Assembly (NCBI GenBank): GCA_013396995.1
Contig: VWZP01001440.1
Coordinates: forward strand, 2,994,740 to 3,058,739
DNA length: 64,000 nucleotides
DNA from: Dicaeum eximium
Lineage: Eukaryota; Chordata; Aves; Passeriformes; Dicaeidae
Direction of reading: 5' to 3'
Position 1 is the stretch's first letter. Each line of letters opens with the position of its first letter. The translations under genes were made by a program, and so were the position numbers. The notes beneath the pieces were generated by a model, which saw only the letters and a program-made list of their open reading frames with translations, made no database searches and was not told the DNA's origin. Below, in pieces: positions 14,301-26,308 of this stretch.

Positions 14301-14559
14301 ATTCGTGTCTGATTCCTGGCTGCTGGATTTGAGGCACAAAGTGTGCCTTCCCACTCAAAAATCAGGGGCTGATTGATTGATATTGCTTGGAGGAGTTTTT
14401 GCTCCAGCTAGAACTAAATGAGAAAATGGTTTCCCCACAAACCATCCATGTAGGAACTAACCTAAGCAAATCAATGCCTACTGAGAGTAGCATAGATTTC
14501 TTGCTCTCATTGTGGACAGCTTAATGTTTTAGCAGTTTCCAGTAGTCTGAAAATTCTTT
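11361..14559. other. AT-rich non-coding DNA with a small palindrome
   Basis: No gene recognised. A 14-base perfect palindrome CTTTAAATTTAAAG lies at 12541-12554. Near 13389-13413 the words TTTCCAGCT and AGCTGGAAA form a nine-base inverted repeat around a five-base spacer. A somewhat GC-richer patch near 14110-14200 matches no element I know. Confidence 0.5.
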
Positions 14560-14930
14560 TCCCACTGCACGGCTACAGGCTGCCTTGGGAGGATCCGTCT
14601 GCTGTATTTTGTGGCATGCCTCAAGCTCAGAGATCCCATTTGAATGAGCTTTTGCTGTGGTTGAAAGTCAAGCTTTGTGTGGCAGCTTTTGATTGAGAAA
14701 TATTTCACCTAATTCATCTGTGTTAAGGATGGCAAAAAATCAAACCCTCCCACGCACCCTTTATAAATCATCCTGGCTAACACACCAGTAAATGTGTTAT
14801 CAAAAATGCAACACCTATTACTGTGAATTTCAAACAGCCAGCACTGTAAGCCGGATCTGAACCTGTGGGGAAGGTATAAATTGATTAGGCTTTTTCAGAA
14901 GCTATAAATTACAGGAAAGCAAGACGAACA
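14560..14930. promoter_or_regulatory. Candidate conserved non-coding element
   Basis: Complex, repeat-free sequence with dense regulatory-looking words such as CTTTGTG and ATCAAAC (TCF/LEF-like cores), TGATTGAGAAAT, and a TATAAATTGATTAGG segment. It has no coding potential that I can support. The call rests on texture and needs comparison with other bird and amniote genomes. Confidence 0.18.
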
Positions 14931-17900
14931 TCTTTAAAGGGTTGACAACAAAGAAAAGAAAGATGATTGAACACAAAAATGCTGGGCTAAACCACAAATA
15001 GCTTGTTCCTAAGAGAACTTTTCTGGCTTTGAATAAGGGGGGAAGGGCGAAGAAAAAGACCTTGGTGGATTAGAAATATAGGCAAAGAAGGAAGATTAAA
15101 ACCCTTGACAATATAAAGCCCTTAACTAGAAAAATAATGAGGCAAAATGAGTCATTATCATTAGTGAATATTTAGCTGGAAAAGAATGACAATACCATGC
15201 CAGCTTTATTAAGATGCTCTCTGCAGCACCTCATCATCCCCATCTTCTGTAAAAACTGAAATGTAAATTTAATTTAAATCTTTTAAATGGGGGGTTGAAA
15301 AAAGTCATGTGGCTATGAGATCCATGGGTAGGTTTGCAATAGGGTCGATTTTAATGTCCAGCTGTTGTCACCTTTTATTATATCTGCAAGCCTGCAGAGC
15401 CAAGAAATAATCACATACTGTGCAACAAAAATGTAAGAGAATTTTCTCAGTGTGAAAAGGCTCCAGATGGAGTGACAAAGAGAGAGAGCAACAGAGGTGT
15501 TTTCTGTGTGTAGCATAATGACCCACCTCGGATGGAAGCCCCAGTTCTTAGAGACTCAGAGAGCACAGCTATTGGGAATTGATAGACAAGAGGAGGAACA
15601 GAGGAGGAGCCCTGGGAATATATTAGAGTAGGTAAACTCTGATTTTATAAGCTTGACTTGAGGACAATTTTGTATATGCTCCTGTCCAGCAAAGTTCAGT
15701 TTGTCTGGTACACCACTTTGAGGATTATGGTATTCTGGTATTATTTCTCTTCCATTTTGTTATTTTATAAAGAGATAACTTCCAGTCATTTACCATTTGG
15801 CCCTCTTCCCTTATTTTATTAGTGGGAGTAAGTGAAAACCGAGCTAGCCTTGAGGGAACATCTAAATAAACAGTTGCAGGGAGATGTGTTGATCTGATTT
15901 ATGCTCTGAGCAGTATTTTCTGTGGGCAACAAGCCACATTTGTAATAAGCCTCAGCCAGTACTATCAGATGAACTTTGTATGGCCTCATCCTGAAGAGGT
16001 TTTTTGTATAGAATACAGTCAAGAAAACAACATCAAGTTGCGAAAAAAATATTTACATGTATGTATTCTTCAAACTTCATACTCATATCATCTCTGTATT
16101 AATATTCTACATAAAGTCAAGTTAAAAGTTTTCAAGTGTGCTATAGGAGTAGAACAACTGATTTGCTTTTTTTTTACTCCATGTCAACTGAAAAAAAAAA
16201 ATCGCCAGAATATTCTTCATCTGTCTAAAGCACGCTTCTCCCTTTTTTCCTGTGGGCAATGCATTTAACAGATGGGAAGTCAGGAATGTCTTTGATGACT
16301 CCAACCTGTAGTCCAGTATGAAGATAAGGATCAGTAATGAAATCTTGAAAAAGGGATGAATGTCACCCTGCAGTAAGCTGACATAGAATGGGTCTTCTAT
16401 AAAAATATTTTGGCTTAGCCTTTGTACTTGTTCTTTAGAAGTGGTAGTTTGTAGACCTTCTAGAACAGATGCCAGCCTTAAATATAATTTTAATAAAATT
16501 AGGTAATATAAGATAGCTATCTTTTTAAAAGTGTGCTTCTTTTTAGCCTTCCCTTTCATTCTTTGAGATTCTTTATTTATACACATTTTTGTTCTTTGTT
16601 GCATCTTTTAAATTGAAGACTCGTTCTTATTCCCGGAAGACAAAGTTAATTAACCAAAAAATGAAAACAAACCACCTTTGTTTCTGCTTGCTTTCTACAT
16701 TAGAGGGCAGAGTTCCACCTCATCTCTCTGTTCATCTTTTATTTATTCAAAGATGTTTGATAAAATTAATTGGGAATTTATTAAAAAGGCTATGCTAACA
16801 TCTTGGGGGAAGAAAGACCTTTATTTAATATGCAAATGTGCAGATACAATGTGTCTGAATCAATGTAGCCATTACTTTGAGGTATTATTTCAGGAAAATT
16901 AACTCTGTAGGCCCCTTCAAATTTAATTTTGTGCTATGACAAACATGATCTAGCAATTGAAAGAAGGCAAGAATTTCTAAGAATCATTATAAAAAATAGC
17001 ACTTCTTTTATGTTGTCTTCTATATTTACTAAACTTTTGAACTGATTTCTTTTTGTAAAATTGGCACTGGAACAAATGTTTCTGACCACTTTCCATTATA
17101 ATTTTGGCATTTTTTAAAGTATTTGAAGTTGTATTACAAGAAAAGCAGTGTGAGGGGGCAGTAAACACAGTCTAATGCTATGAAGAATCCACTTAAGAAA
17201 GGAAGATAAAGGACGAAATCAGCATCTTTACTGTAGTCTAACTACATAATTAAAGGCCATTATCGCCTGCTTATTGCTTATTTAACAATATCTATACATT
17301 TCTCTTGGGTTTTGAGGGATCTCACAGTCATTGCTTGTATGTTGGTTGTTTATTTTCCTGCGGGGTGACACATTAAACTTGAGGTAAATAGACAAGACTG
17401 AGAATTTGCAGGATACATCCAGAAGTGGAAAATGAGTAATTCTGTGTCAGTGTATGGTCTTGGTAATTAACTGGTGTTCATGATGATCCAATATGTGTAG
17501 CTCAGTATTAAACATACCTGAAATGACTCTCCAAAATTGCTTTTAATTCCATTCTACATGTTTAAAGTTTAAAATAAAAATTTAATGCTTTAATTTATGT
17601 ATTTTTCCCCAGGTTTTCCATTTCATAAAGATTTGTTCTTAACCACCCTGCTCTGTCAGGAGCACTGGTCGTTTGCATCCCATGACCCTGTCCTGTCTCT
17701 GGAGCCAGGCAATATTGATAAAATGCCTGCTGGAACTCCTTAAAGCTCAGTCATTAAAGCATGAATCCCTTAAGACAGGCTGAATCAGATATTGCATATC
17801 TGATCTGAATTCCAGCTTTCCCTAGGCATCTCCAGCCTGGAAAGGCTTCATCTTCAAGCCTGGACAGAAGAATAAGTAGCAGACTAGACAAAATTGATTT

Positions 17901-19019
17901 GAAAGAGATTTCCAGAAGACACATTTTCCAAACCTCTTCTTTAAGCAAGAAAAACTACATCTAAATTATTCCTGGCAGAAGTTCATCTACCTCTTCAAAA
18001 GGACCCAGAGCTGAGGTCTTGGCACATTCCTCTGGCAATCTGAACTTCTATTTCCTTCTCATAAAAAGGGTCCTCCTGAAAGCTGACCTGAATGCCTCCT
18101 GCTCCAGCTGGAGCTGTATTTGGGTTGAGTGCAGGTCCAAACCCAGACAAAAACGAAGTGCCATGCAGCCAGTCTCTCACTTGGTGCTCCTGTGGGGGGG
18201 GTGGGGAGAAGAACTGAGGGAAAGAATTGTCAAGCTCCTGTGTCGAGATAAAAACAGTTCGATAATCAAAATAACATACAGTAGCAATATAATAATGAAA
18301 AGGGAGAAATAGAGACGAAGAAATTAAAAAAAAAAAAAAGATTTAAAAAAAAGGAAAAGAAAGGAATAAAAGCCAAGAAAGATGAGTGATACACAATACA
18401 ACTGCTCACCCCCTGCTGACTGATGCCCAGCATGTCCCTGAGCAGGGATTGATCCCTCACAGCCAATCCTTCCATCCTATACACTGAGAATGATGTTCTG
18501 TGGCATTGAATAACCCCTCCCAGCTTCTCGTGCACCTGCACTTTGGAGAGCATGGGAAACTGAAAAATCCTTGACTTAGTCTAAGCACTGCTTAGCAACA
18601 GCTGAAACATCAGTGTGTTATCAACATTATTCTCATACAAAATCCAACAAACACCGCTGTACCAGCTGCTAGGAGGAAAATTAACTCTATCCCAACTGAA
18701 ACCAGGACATAAATAAATTGGTGTCACCTCATACTGGTCCCCCTTCCTAGTATTAATTCCAGTTACTTTCTTCAGTGTTTGAGGAGCAAGATAGCAGCAT
18801 GTCTTGGGTAAGTGTGTTTAGCAGGAGTCCATCTCTCTGTATGTAGCATGAACCTAGAGTGGGAAATTTATTGAGATAAGGCAGGAAACAGGCTAATAAA
18901 AAAAATTATCTGTTCTTGCATACACTGTCTGACTTTCAAGAACTATCCCAGGAATGTGCAGCTGTGTGCTCTAAGGTAGCCATTAGTGTCAGGGTAACAC
19001 AAGGAGTGGGAAGTCGATG
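14931..19019. other. AT-rich non-coding DNA
   Basis: The longest frame is 160 codons on the minus strand at 16122-16604; it is lysine-, leucine- and isoleucine-rich as expected for AT-rich DNA, contains homopolymer-derived runs, and has no domain I recognise, so I do not call it a gene. A purine-rich low-complexity patch with a run of about 14 A at 18326-18339 lies within 18295-18390. A G8-T-G4 run occurs near 18192-18206. Confidence 0.5.
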
Positions 19020-19110
19020 GATCAGCTGGGGGCGCCTTAATTAAACAAAAAGCATTGTCCTTTGTTATTTGTGATGTGGTAGCTCTGAAAGACCCCCCCC
19101 AGAATATTTT
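19020..19110. promoter_or_regulatory. Candidate SOX-motif-bearing non-coding element
   Basis: The words CATTGTCC and CCTTTGTTATT (SOX-type cores, two within about 15 bases) sit beside TTAATTAAAC (homeodomain-like) and GGGGGCGCC. Paired SOX and homeodomain sites are typical of vertebrate enhancers, but short motifs also occur by chance. The evidence is motif-level only. Confidence 0.15.
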
Positions 19111-22100
19111 TCAGGAGAAAGTATTTATAAATAGTAGCTAATCATGCATCACAGTCTGGAGGGGGTTTTTTCCTTCCCTCTAGAAAAGCCCTGAACATAA
19201 AATCTTCTTTCATCTTGTCAGGCAGGGAGCCCAAAGGAGAGACACTGACAGAGCACAAGTCAAGTGTCTACTCATCTTGCACCCATGCTTTCTTCTTGAA
19301 TCAAAGGAGAGAGGTCTTTTTCTCCTCTGTAGAATGGATAAGTACCAGGGTGATTGTAAAAAGAGTTGTATTGATCTGGTCTCCACACAGTGTGAGAAAC
19401 GGAAAAGAACTGGTAATTACCTGCCTCATAATTCTGAACATGATGAACCAGGAAAAATGCTCCAAGAAATTGCTTCCCATGAAGTAATTAATCTTTTAAT
19501 TTTCTTTTTCAATCACATGGCTTCTTTAAGTCTCTTTAATTCTCATCTAATACCACAGAAGTTGTCAGCACTACACCCCTCAATGCATATATCAGTTACT
19601 AAGTCCTTCCTTATCTGTTCATATATCCTGCTCCTGTAAAGTGGAGTTGCTCATTAGGTTAAAGATCTTTATTTGAGTAGAAAAATACACTGTGATTCTA
19701 AATCAGAGCTGACAAATTTAGTTGAAGGCCTTATTCTTCAGCTCAGCTACTATCCTTAATGGTGTCGAATGCTAACTTCCCTGAGTAATAGCAAACCCAG
19801 TCACATAAAAAGAATCCTTCACATGTCCTTTCATCTTAGTCTCATCCATGTAGGATTGAACTTTGTGAGCTGTACAGAGTTCATGGCTCTGTTTAATGCA
19901 AAAGATTAATGAAACCATGGAGTTTTCACACTGTTTCAGAAGATGCAAGGCTGACCCATTTTATTTCATTTCAGTTTCTTCTCACAGAGAATACACATCA
20001 GAAACTGAGTTTATGGGTTTGCATGACACAGGCCAGGTAGATTTGCAATAAGGTGGTGGCCAAAGACCCTGGCTTGCAGGTCAAGCCCTGGGTCCCCAGC
20101 AATCTCTCTTCTTGACCCAAGGCAAGACATTCGATCTATCTGCAATTTTATCTTCTGCATTAAATCGTGAGTTGTGCTCCCTTTGTCTGTGTTGCCATTT
20201 TAACTGATAAGATCTTTGAGGCAAACAAATTGAATTTCATTTGCACAGGTCCTTGTTCAGCTTAGGAGTATGAACAAAACCCAACCTCTTTCCCATTTCT
20301 TACTAAAATTTTGTGTACAAGTTACAGAACTGATAAATGTCTCCGCTGCTCTTGTTACAGACTTGGCAAACAGCCATCTTATGGCATCATCATATTTGCA
20401 ATACAACTGCAGAAGAGCTCAGTGGAAGTGTGTACTCTCCACATTAACGATACCATGAATTTGATTTTTAAATACTTATATTCTAATGCTGCAACTTCAA
20501 ACCAAGTAAAGTTTAGATGTGAAAAGGTGAGAAGGCTTACAGAATTGTACTCTCTAAAATCTTATGAAAATACAGCAAGAAGTATCAGGGAAGGAAATAT
20601 GGGATGGAAGTAATCAGAATCAGAATAAAAGAATTATCTTCATTAAATGACCTCATTAAAAAAGGTTACATTTAATTACATGTTGGCTAAACTCCTGCTG
20701 TGATGATATTAAAAAAAAGATCCTTTACAAATGGAAGATATTAAAGGATACCAAGAAAATAATATATTCCTTTGTAAATGCTACACTTCATGCTATTAAT
20801 TTCAATGACTGTTTCATATTTGCCTATCTTTCACCTTGATAATGTAATTACAGTGGTACAAGATATTCCACATAGATGCCAAGATGCAATTTAACTGTCT
20901 CCATGTTTCCCAGTCAGATTGTACCTTGCATTTGACCCAAGTTCTGTATGATTATTAATAGATATGCAACGGGAAGTCTCACTGATGAATTTGCTGTGAT
21001 CACACTGCTCCTATCCTGACAGTAAAGGAAAGGCAAATAAACATGACTTCATTGTTGGTGCAATCTAAAGAGAATGCAAAAATTAAAACTGAGTGTGGAT
21101 TATCAGTGCAAAGGCTTAAAACAAGGCCCATTTCTAGCACTAAGACCTTTATCCCCTTATGCTTTTCTCGGCTGCAGGTGTGTGTTCATGCAGGTTTCCC
21201 AGCACAATGCACATTGTCTGGGACCAGCAATGATGGAACAAGTTCATCAGGCTGCAATCCTCCCATAGCCAGAGCAGTTGGATTTAGTTTTCTGTTTCTG
21301 TACATTGATCACCCTGTGCTTCCAAAATTAATAGGTTGTATAATAAAGAAATAGGACAAATATCATTGCACCTTACTCTAATAATGATAATTTTTAAAAT
21401 AACAAATTAAACAAATAAGCCAAAGCAAGACATTCAGAAGATGTAAACTAAAGTCAGTGGAGGTAATCCAGAATTGAGGTGGAATTTTAGCAGTGGCACT
21501 TTTGTCTATATATTCTTATAAACCAAATTCTGACACTAAGAATTTTATCCTACCTTGTGAAAAAGAGCAAGTTTTGTTCCAGTGGTTTCATTGAGCAAGG
21601 GCAATTTACATGAGTTTATACAATACAATATTGAGCCTGTGGTTCATTTTTTTTTGGACAGAAATTTCTGGGAGACCTTTCTCTGATGAAAAATGTTGAT
21701 TTACAGAAAATTAATTTCTTCCTATTAGCTTCCTGCAAGGATATGATTTTACACTTACTAGGAAAAAATTTTCACATTCTGAGAAGAGGAGCAGCCTATT
21801 CTAAAACACACAGTGTTTTAGTGCTTTAAAGCAGGGATATGATCACCATTCACGTAGTGCTCTTCTTTTAAGCCTGTTTCTGTTACAGTCTGCCAGAAAT
21901 AATATTGTATTATTCATTTATCATCAAACAATTGCAATTATTTTTGCAGACAACCTATTTGACATCTGTACATATGATAACCTATTTTGACTTCAGCCAC
22001 TCTTTCTCTGACTGATTTCCTTACATTGTTTTTCACACTTCTCTCACACAATCACACATAACAGGAATGACCAGATGTACCATTACTATACTACATTCTG

Positions 22101-25100
22101 TGCTGCTCTTGTAAAATCCATACTATCTAGCCTTCATTTTCACCCAACTGTACTTATTGAGGGCATAAGAAAACAAAATAAAAGCAAAAATTGGTTTCTA
22201 GGCAATCTTCAGTTTTAGGCTAGCCCCTACTTTTAATTTGAGGATGGATATTCAGATCAAAAACTTTAACTGTGACCTTGAGTCAGACATTTTCATGAGC
22301 ATTTATTAATGTCATCATAATAAAATAGTCAAACATTGGGATTTTCAAAGGACAGTGATGAAGTCAGTCCCTTCACATGTACAGAATCTTCTGAGTACCT
22401 AATCCTCATCTGTTCTGGTTTACACTGAAGCTTTTTCTATAATTATATTCCAGACAATAACACAACACTTTTTCACTGCTGAACTCTTGATCTACAGTCT
22501 TTATTATGTTTCCTTTTAGAAATAATTTTATGGTCAAATACCCAGCTGAAATTTAAATAAAATGAAATCATGACTTCTTTTCACCATTAGCCCAAGATAA
22601 CATAATAGCATTATGACAGGTGAAGGTTAACATTTCTATTGGCAACTTTCATTTAAACCATCTCAGAGCAGGATGGCATGCATAATTGCTTTGCACCAAT
22701 AGAGGAAATAACTCCCATTAATCCTGTAGTGAAGGTCATAGAAACATTGCAGAGGCTCAGAACAATCACAGAATGAAGACACAAGAGAATGACAGGGTCA
22801 TTTAATTCATATACCCCTAACTACAAGCACAGCCTCAGACAACTATTTACCTAGCCATTACAAAATTTTTTCAGTTAGAATCTTCTAACAAATAAGAAAA
22901 GGAAAACTCAGGGGAAAAAAAAAAAAGTAAGTCTTTGTTAAGAGTTAAAAATTACTTAAAATAATACTTTTAAATAGCACAAGCTACCACAGATAAGTTG
23001 GATCTGGTCTATTATAAAAAAATAGCCTTCCCCTTTTCAACAAAAAAGTAAACAAAATCCTGATGCAGGGAGAATCAGACCTTCTATTTTTAATTATTTT
23101 TCATTTTTGCTATTATTAACATGCCCTTGTTCCATTCAGGAATACCAAGAGGCAATCTATTCTTGTGATAATTCTGGCCCAGTTTTTCAAGCCCAAGAGA
23201 ATCTGTTAGTTTGGAATTCAGTGATTAGATGAACCAAATCAGAGCTCCATCATTACTTTTAACTTTCCCATTACAGGTGAAAAACATGAATCTGCACACT
23301 ATGGACTTTCACAGTAATTATTGCCAGGGGATATCCTTCCATTTTAGGGATTTTAAATTGATACCGACTCCTAAACCAAAAGATTTCCATAGAAAACTCC
23401 AAAAGTTTCTCTGGAGAGGAGGAATGCACAGAAGGTACACAGCATTTCAGAAGGGTTAACAGACACTCCACGATGCTTCAAGCATTCCTCGAGGTCAGGG
23501 AATGAATCAGAGATGACCCAGCTCCATCCACGTCAGGGAATGCAAACCAAGGTGACACACCAGCCCATTTGAGCCACAGCAGCAATCATGGGAAGCATCT
23601 TCTGCTTCTGGACACGTGTTAAAACCATGGGCTGTGTTTAAAACTGCTTCATTATGTTGTGCTGGGGGAAGGACCACCTCCTACTGTATAAGCACATTGT
23701 TTTCCAGAGGATTAACTTTGGACTTGATGATGAACTGGTTGTTGTCTAGTCTCCATCTCCTTCACTCTGCTTCCCCGTTCCCTTGCTCACACCTTTCACA
23801 CTGTCATTTTCTCAGCCACTTCCTCATTTTCTCTGAGACTAATCCTGCCTCAGCCACGTTCCATGCTAGAAAAATTGCCCCCTTCTGTGCCATTTGTTAG
23901 CCATTATTCCCTTCCTTTATTTGTGCTATTTGCCCATATCTATCATTTACTTGGACTCAAAGATACCACTAAAAAAAGGCTATTTCTGTCTCTCTCCAGC
24001 TGAATCTTCTTCTCCTTACTCTTGCAATTATCACTGGCTGAGATTGCTCTTACACAAGAGTGTGAAACTCTCCACAAGCTCATTGCTTATAAACTCTTTA
24101 CATGGATAGTTTGTTTTGTACATGCTTTGTAGCTGCACAACCAAACTGGGCACACAAATGTGCAACAGATAGAGGAGTTACCACAGGTCACTTGGTCAGC
24201 AGGAAATAGTGATGTGCATAGTTTTGATCTGTTCCATTAAAAAGTAAAAGGCAGAGGAATAATTTGCTCTTGGTTTCCAGTTCTGGCTTCATTGACAGGT
24301 TGTAGCCTAGGAAGCCACTGCAGCCCCTGCCATTTCTCTCAGATAACAACTCCTTTAGACATCATCCCATGAGCTGTTTGCTGCCTCTCTCAGTGTCTTA
24401 CCCACTGTAGTTTTTATTTCATTAATGCAACGCAGGAAGCAGAAAAGTATTGCAAAATCACAACCTTCACTGAGTATGCCGAGCCACACACAATCGTGTG
24501 TGAAGGTCAGTGCTGCATAAATAGATGCTCCAGAACTTGTTTATACATTGGGGCCATGAAAACTCTAAATGTTATATAAACAATTAGGACTGATTTAATT
24601 ACATTCAGACACTCTTTTGTTTGATTGGTTTCAGTTATTAAGAAATGCTGAAATCTCTCAAAGCAAATATACTGAACTCAGAAAGTCTCAGCAGAAATGA
24701 AATTTCTGAGTGACTTGCAATGTGTGATACCCCTCTTTTACTAGAACTTGAGAGGCTTCCTTCTAAATGAAACAGTTGCTCTTTTCCTCCCAACAATTTA
24801 AAGAGTGAAACTAAAGCATTTTTGCCTACACATATTAGTCCTAAAATATGTAAAAAGTGACGAGAACATTCTTAAAACAACAGCTGTAAATACAGGGTGA
24901 CATTTCTTTACAAGAGTGCCATTGGGCACAGAATAAAAAGGAATAAAATTACAACTGCACCAACAGGTAACCTACCTCTGGGCAAGAATTCCTGTAAGCA
25001 TGGCACACAGCCAAACTACCCTGTGTCCCAAAAGCAGATTCATTGAATTGTACTGCAGATAAAGATCATTTTACTCGGACACAGAACTAAATTGTTGCCA

Positions 25101-25209
25101 AGTCTTGCTGTTTATTCTCAGTCTTGTGAAGACATCAGCATCTGTAAAGTCATTCAGTGATCCAGAAAATAGATCTTGACGCTAACTTGCTGAAAATAAA
25201 ATTAACTTT
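19111..25209. other. AT-rich non-coding DNA, no gene seen
   Basis: Open frames up to 120 codons (19277-19639) show no recognisable family. An AATCACAGAATGA word near 22765 recalls the 3' end of CR1 elements, but the following sequence departs too far to call one. A run of about 12 A lies near 22915-22926. No RNA gene was recognised. Confidence 0.5.
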
Positions 25210-25330
25210 CACAGAATCACAGAATAATGGAAGAGATAAGGCTGGGAGGGACCATCGTGGGTTATCTGGTCCAACCTCCCTGCTCAAGTAGGGTCATCCC
25301 AGAGCACATGGCACAGGATTATGTCCAGAA

Positions 25331-25726
25331 AGTTATGGAATATCTCCAGTCAGGGACACTTCTCAAACTCTCTTGGGCAACCTGTTCCAGTGCTTGATCA
25401 CCTGGACAGAAAAGAAGTTCTTTTCCATGTTCAGGTGAAACTTCCTGTACACTGATTTCTGCCCATTGCCTCTTGTCCTGTTGCCCAGAACCACCTACAA
25501 GAAGCTGGTCCATCCTCTGACACCCTCAAGTTATGGAATATCTCCAGTCAGGGACACTTCTCAAACTCTCTTGGGCAACCTGTTCCAGTGCTTGATCACC
25601 TGGACAGAAAAGAAGTTCTTTTCCATGTTCAGGTGAAACTTCCTGTACACTGATTTCTGCCCATTGCCTCTTGTCCTGTTGCCCAGAACCACCTACAAGA
25701 AGCTGGTCCATCCTCTGACACCCTCC
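25331..25726. repeat. Tandem duplication, 198-base period, inside CR1
   Basis: The stretch starting AGTTATGGAATATCTCC at 25331 begins again at 25529, and the two copies read identically by eye as far as TCTGACACCCTC. After that the second copy continues into normal CR1 sequence. The identity means either a very recent duplication or an assembly error. Confidence 0.93.
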
Positions 25727-26190
25727 CTTCAGATGGACATTGATGGGGTTCCCTCTCAGTCATCTCTTCTCAAAGCTGAAGAGGCCCAACTCTCTTAGCC
25801 TGTCTTTCTAAGTGAGATGCTCTGGTCCCTTAATCATCTTTGGGGCCTCTTCTGGGCCTGCTCCAGGAGTTCCAGGTCTCTTTTGTATTAAGGAGCCCAG
25901 AACTGGACACAGNGCACTTCCTGTGCACTGATTTCTGCCCATTGCCTCTTGTTCTGTTGCCCAGAACCACCTACAAGAAGCTGGTCCATCCTCTGACACC
26001 CTCCCTTCAGATGGACATTGATGGGGTTCCCTCTCAGTCATGTCTTCTCAAGGCTGAAGAGGCCCAACTCTCTTAGCCTGTCTTTCTAAGTGAGATGCTC
26101 TGGTCCCTTAATCATCTTTGGGGCCTCTTCTGGGCCTGCTCCAGGAGTTCCAGGTCTCTTTTGTATTAAGGAGCCCAGAACTGGACACAG
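25638..26190. repeat. Tandem duplication, 278-base period, inside CR1, with N at the seam
   Basis: The stretch from 25638 (ACTTCCTGTACACTG) repeats from 25916. The copies differ at about four places, for example TACAC/TGCAC, GTCCTG/GTTCTG, CATCTC/CATGTC and AAAGCTG/AAGGCTG. The single ambiguous base at 25913 lies at the junction between them. The first part of this unit overlaps the second copy of the 198-base duplication. Confidence 0.93.
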
Positions 26191-26308
26191 CACTGCAGAT
26201 GTGGCCTCACCAGGGCTGAGTAGAGGGCCAGGATCATTTCCCTTGAACTGGAATGTTCCTCATAATGCACCTCAGGATACAAGTGGCAGAACACACTGCT
26301 GGCTCTCA

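Larger units (their letters stand above)
25210..26308 (-). mobile_element. CR1 LINE 3' end, reverse orientation, internally duplicated
   Basis: The left edge carries two copies of CACAGAAT (25210-25225), which on the minus strand is the ATTCTGTG octamer that ends CR1 elements. It is followed by the familiar CR1 tail words GGTCCAACCTCCCTGCTC, GGGCAACCTGTTCCAGTGC, AACTCTCTTAGCC, GAGCCCAGAACTGGACACAG and GTGGCCTCACCAGGGCTGAG, and by ACACTGCTGGCTC at the right edge. Only the end of the LINE is present, as is usual after 5' truncation, so no complete reverse transcriptase remains. The element is about 1.1 kb because two internal segments are repeated in tandem (periods 198 and 278 bases); without them it would be about 0.62 kb. 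Confidence 0.93.

Noticed and set aside
16122..16604. 160-codon minus-strand frame
   Set aside because: AT-driven composition, homopolymer-derived runs, and no recognisable family or splice context.
21140..21260. Exon-like segment after a pyrimidine tract and GCTGCAG acceptor
   Set aside because: No convincing donor closes an open segment and the peptide is unrecognised.
22763..22870. Possible very old CR1 tail (AATCACAGAATGA word)
   Set aside because: The similarity does not continue well enough past the first dozen bases.
25319..25711. Two nearly identical minus-strand frames of 61-64 codons
   Set aside because: They arise from the tandem-duplicated CR1 tail, which is non-coding in this part.
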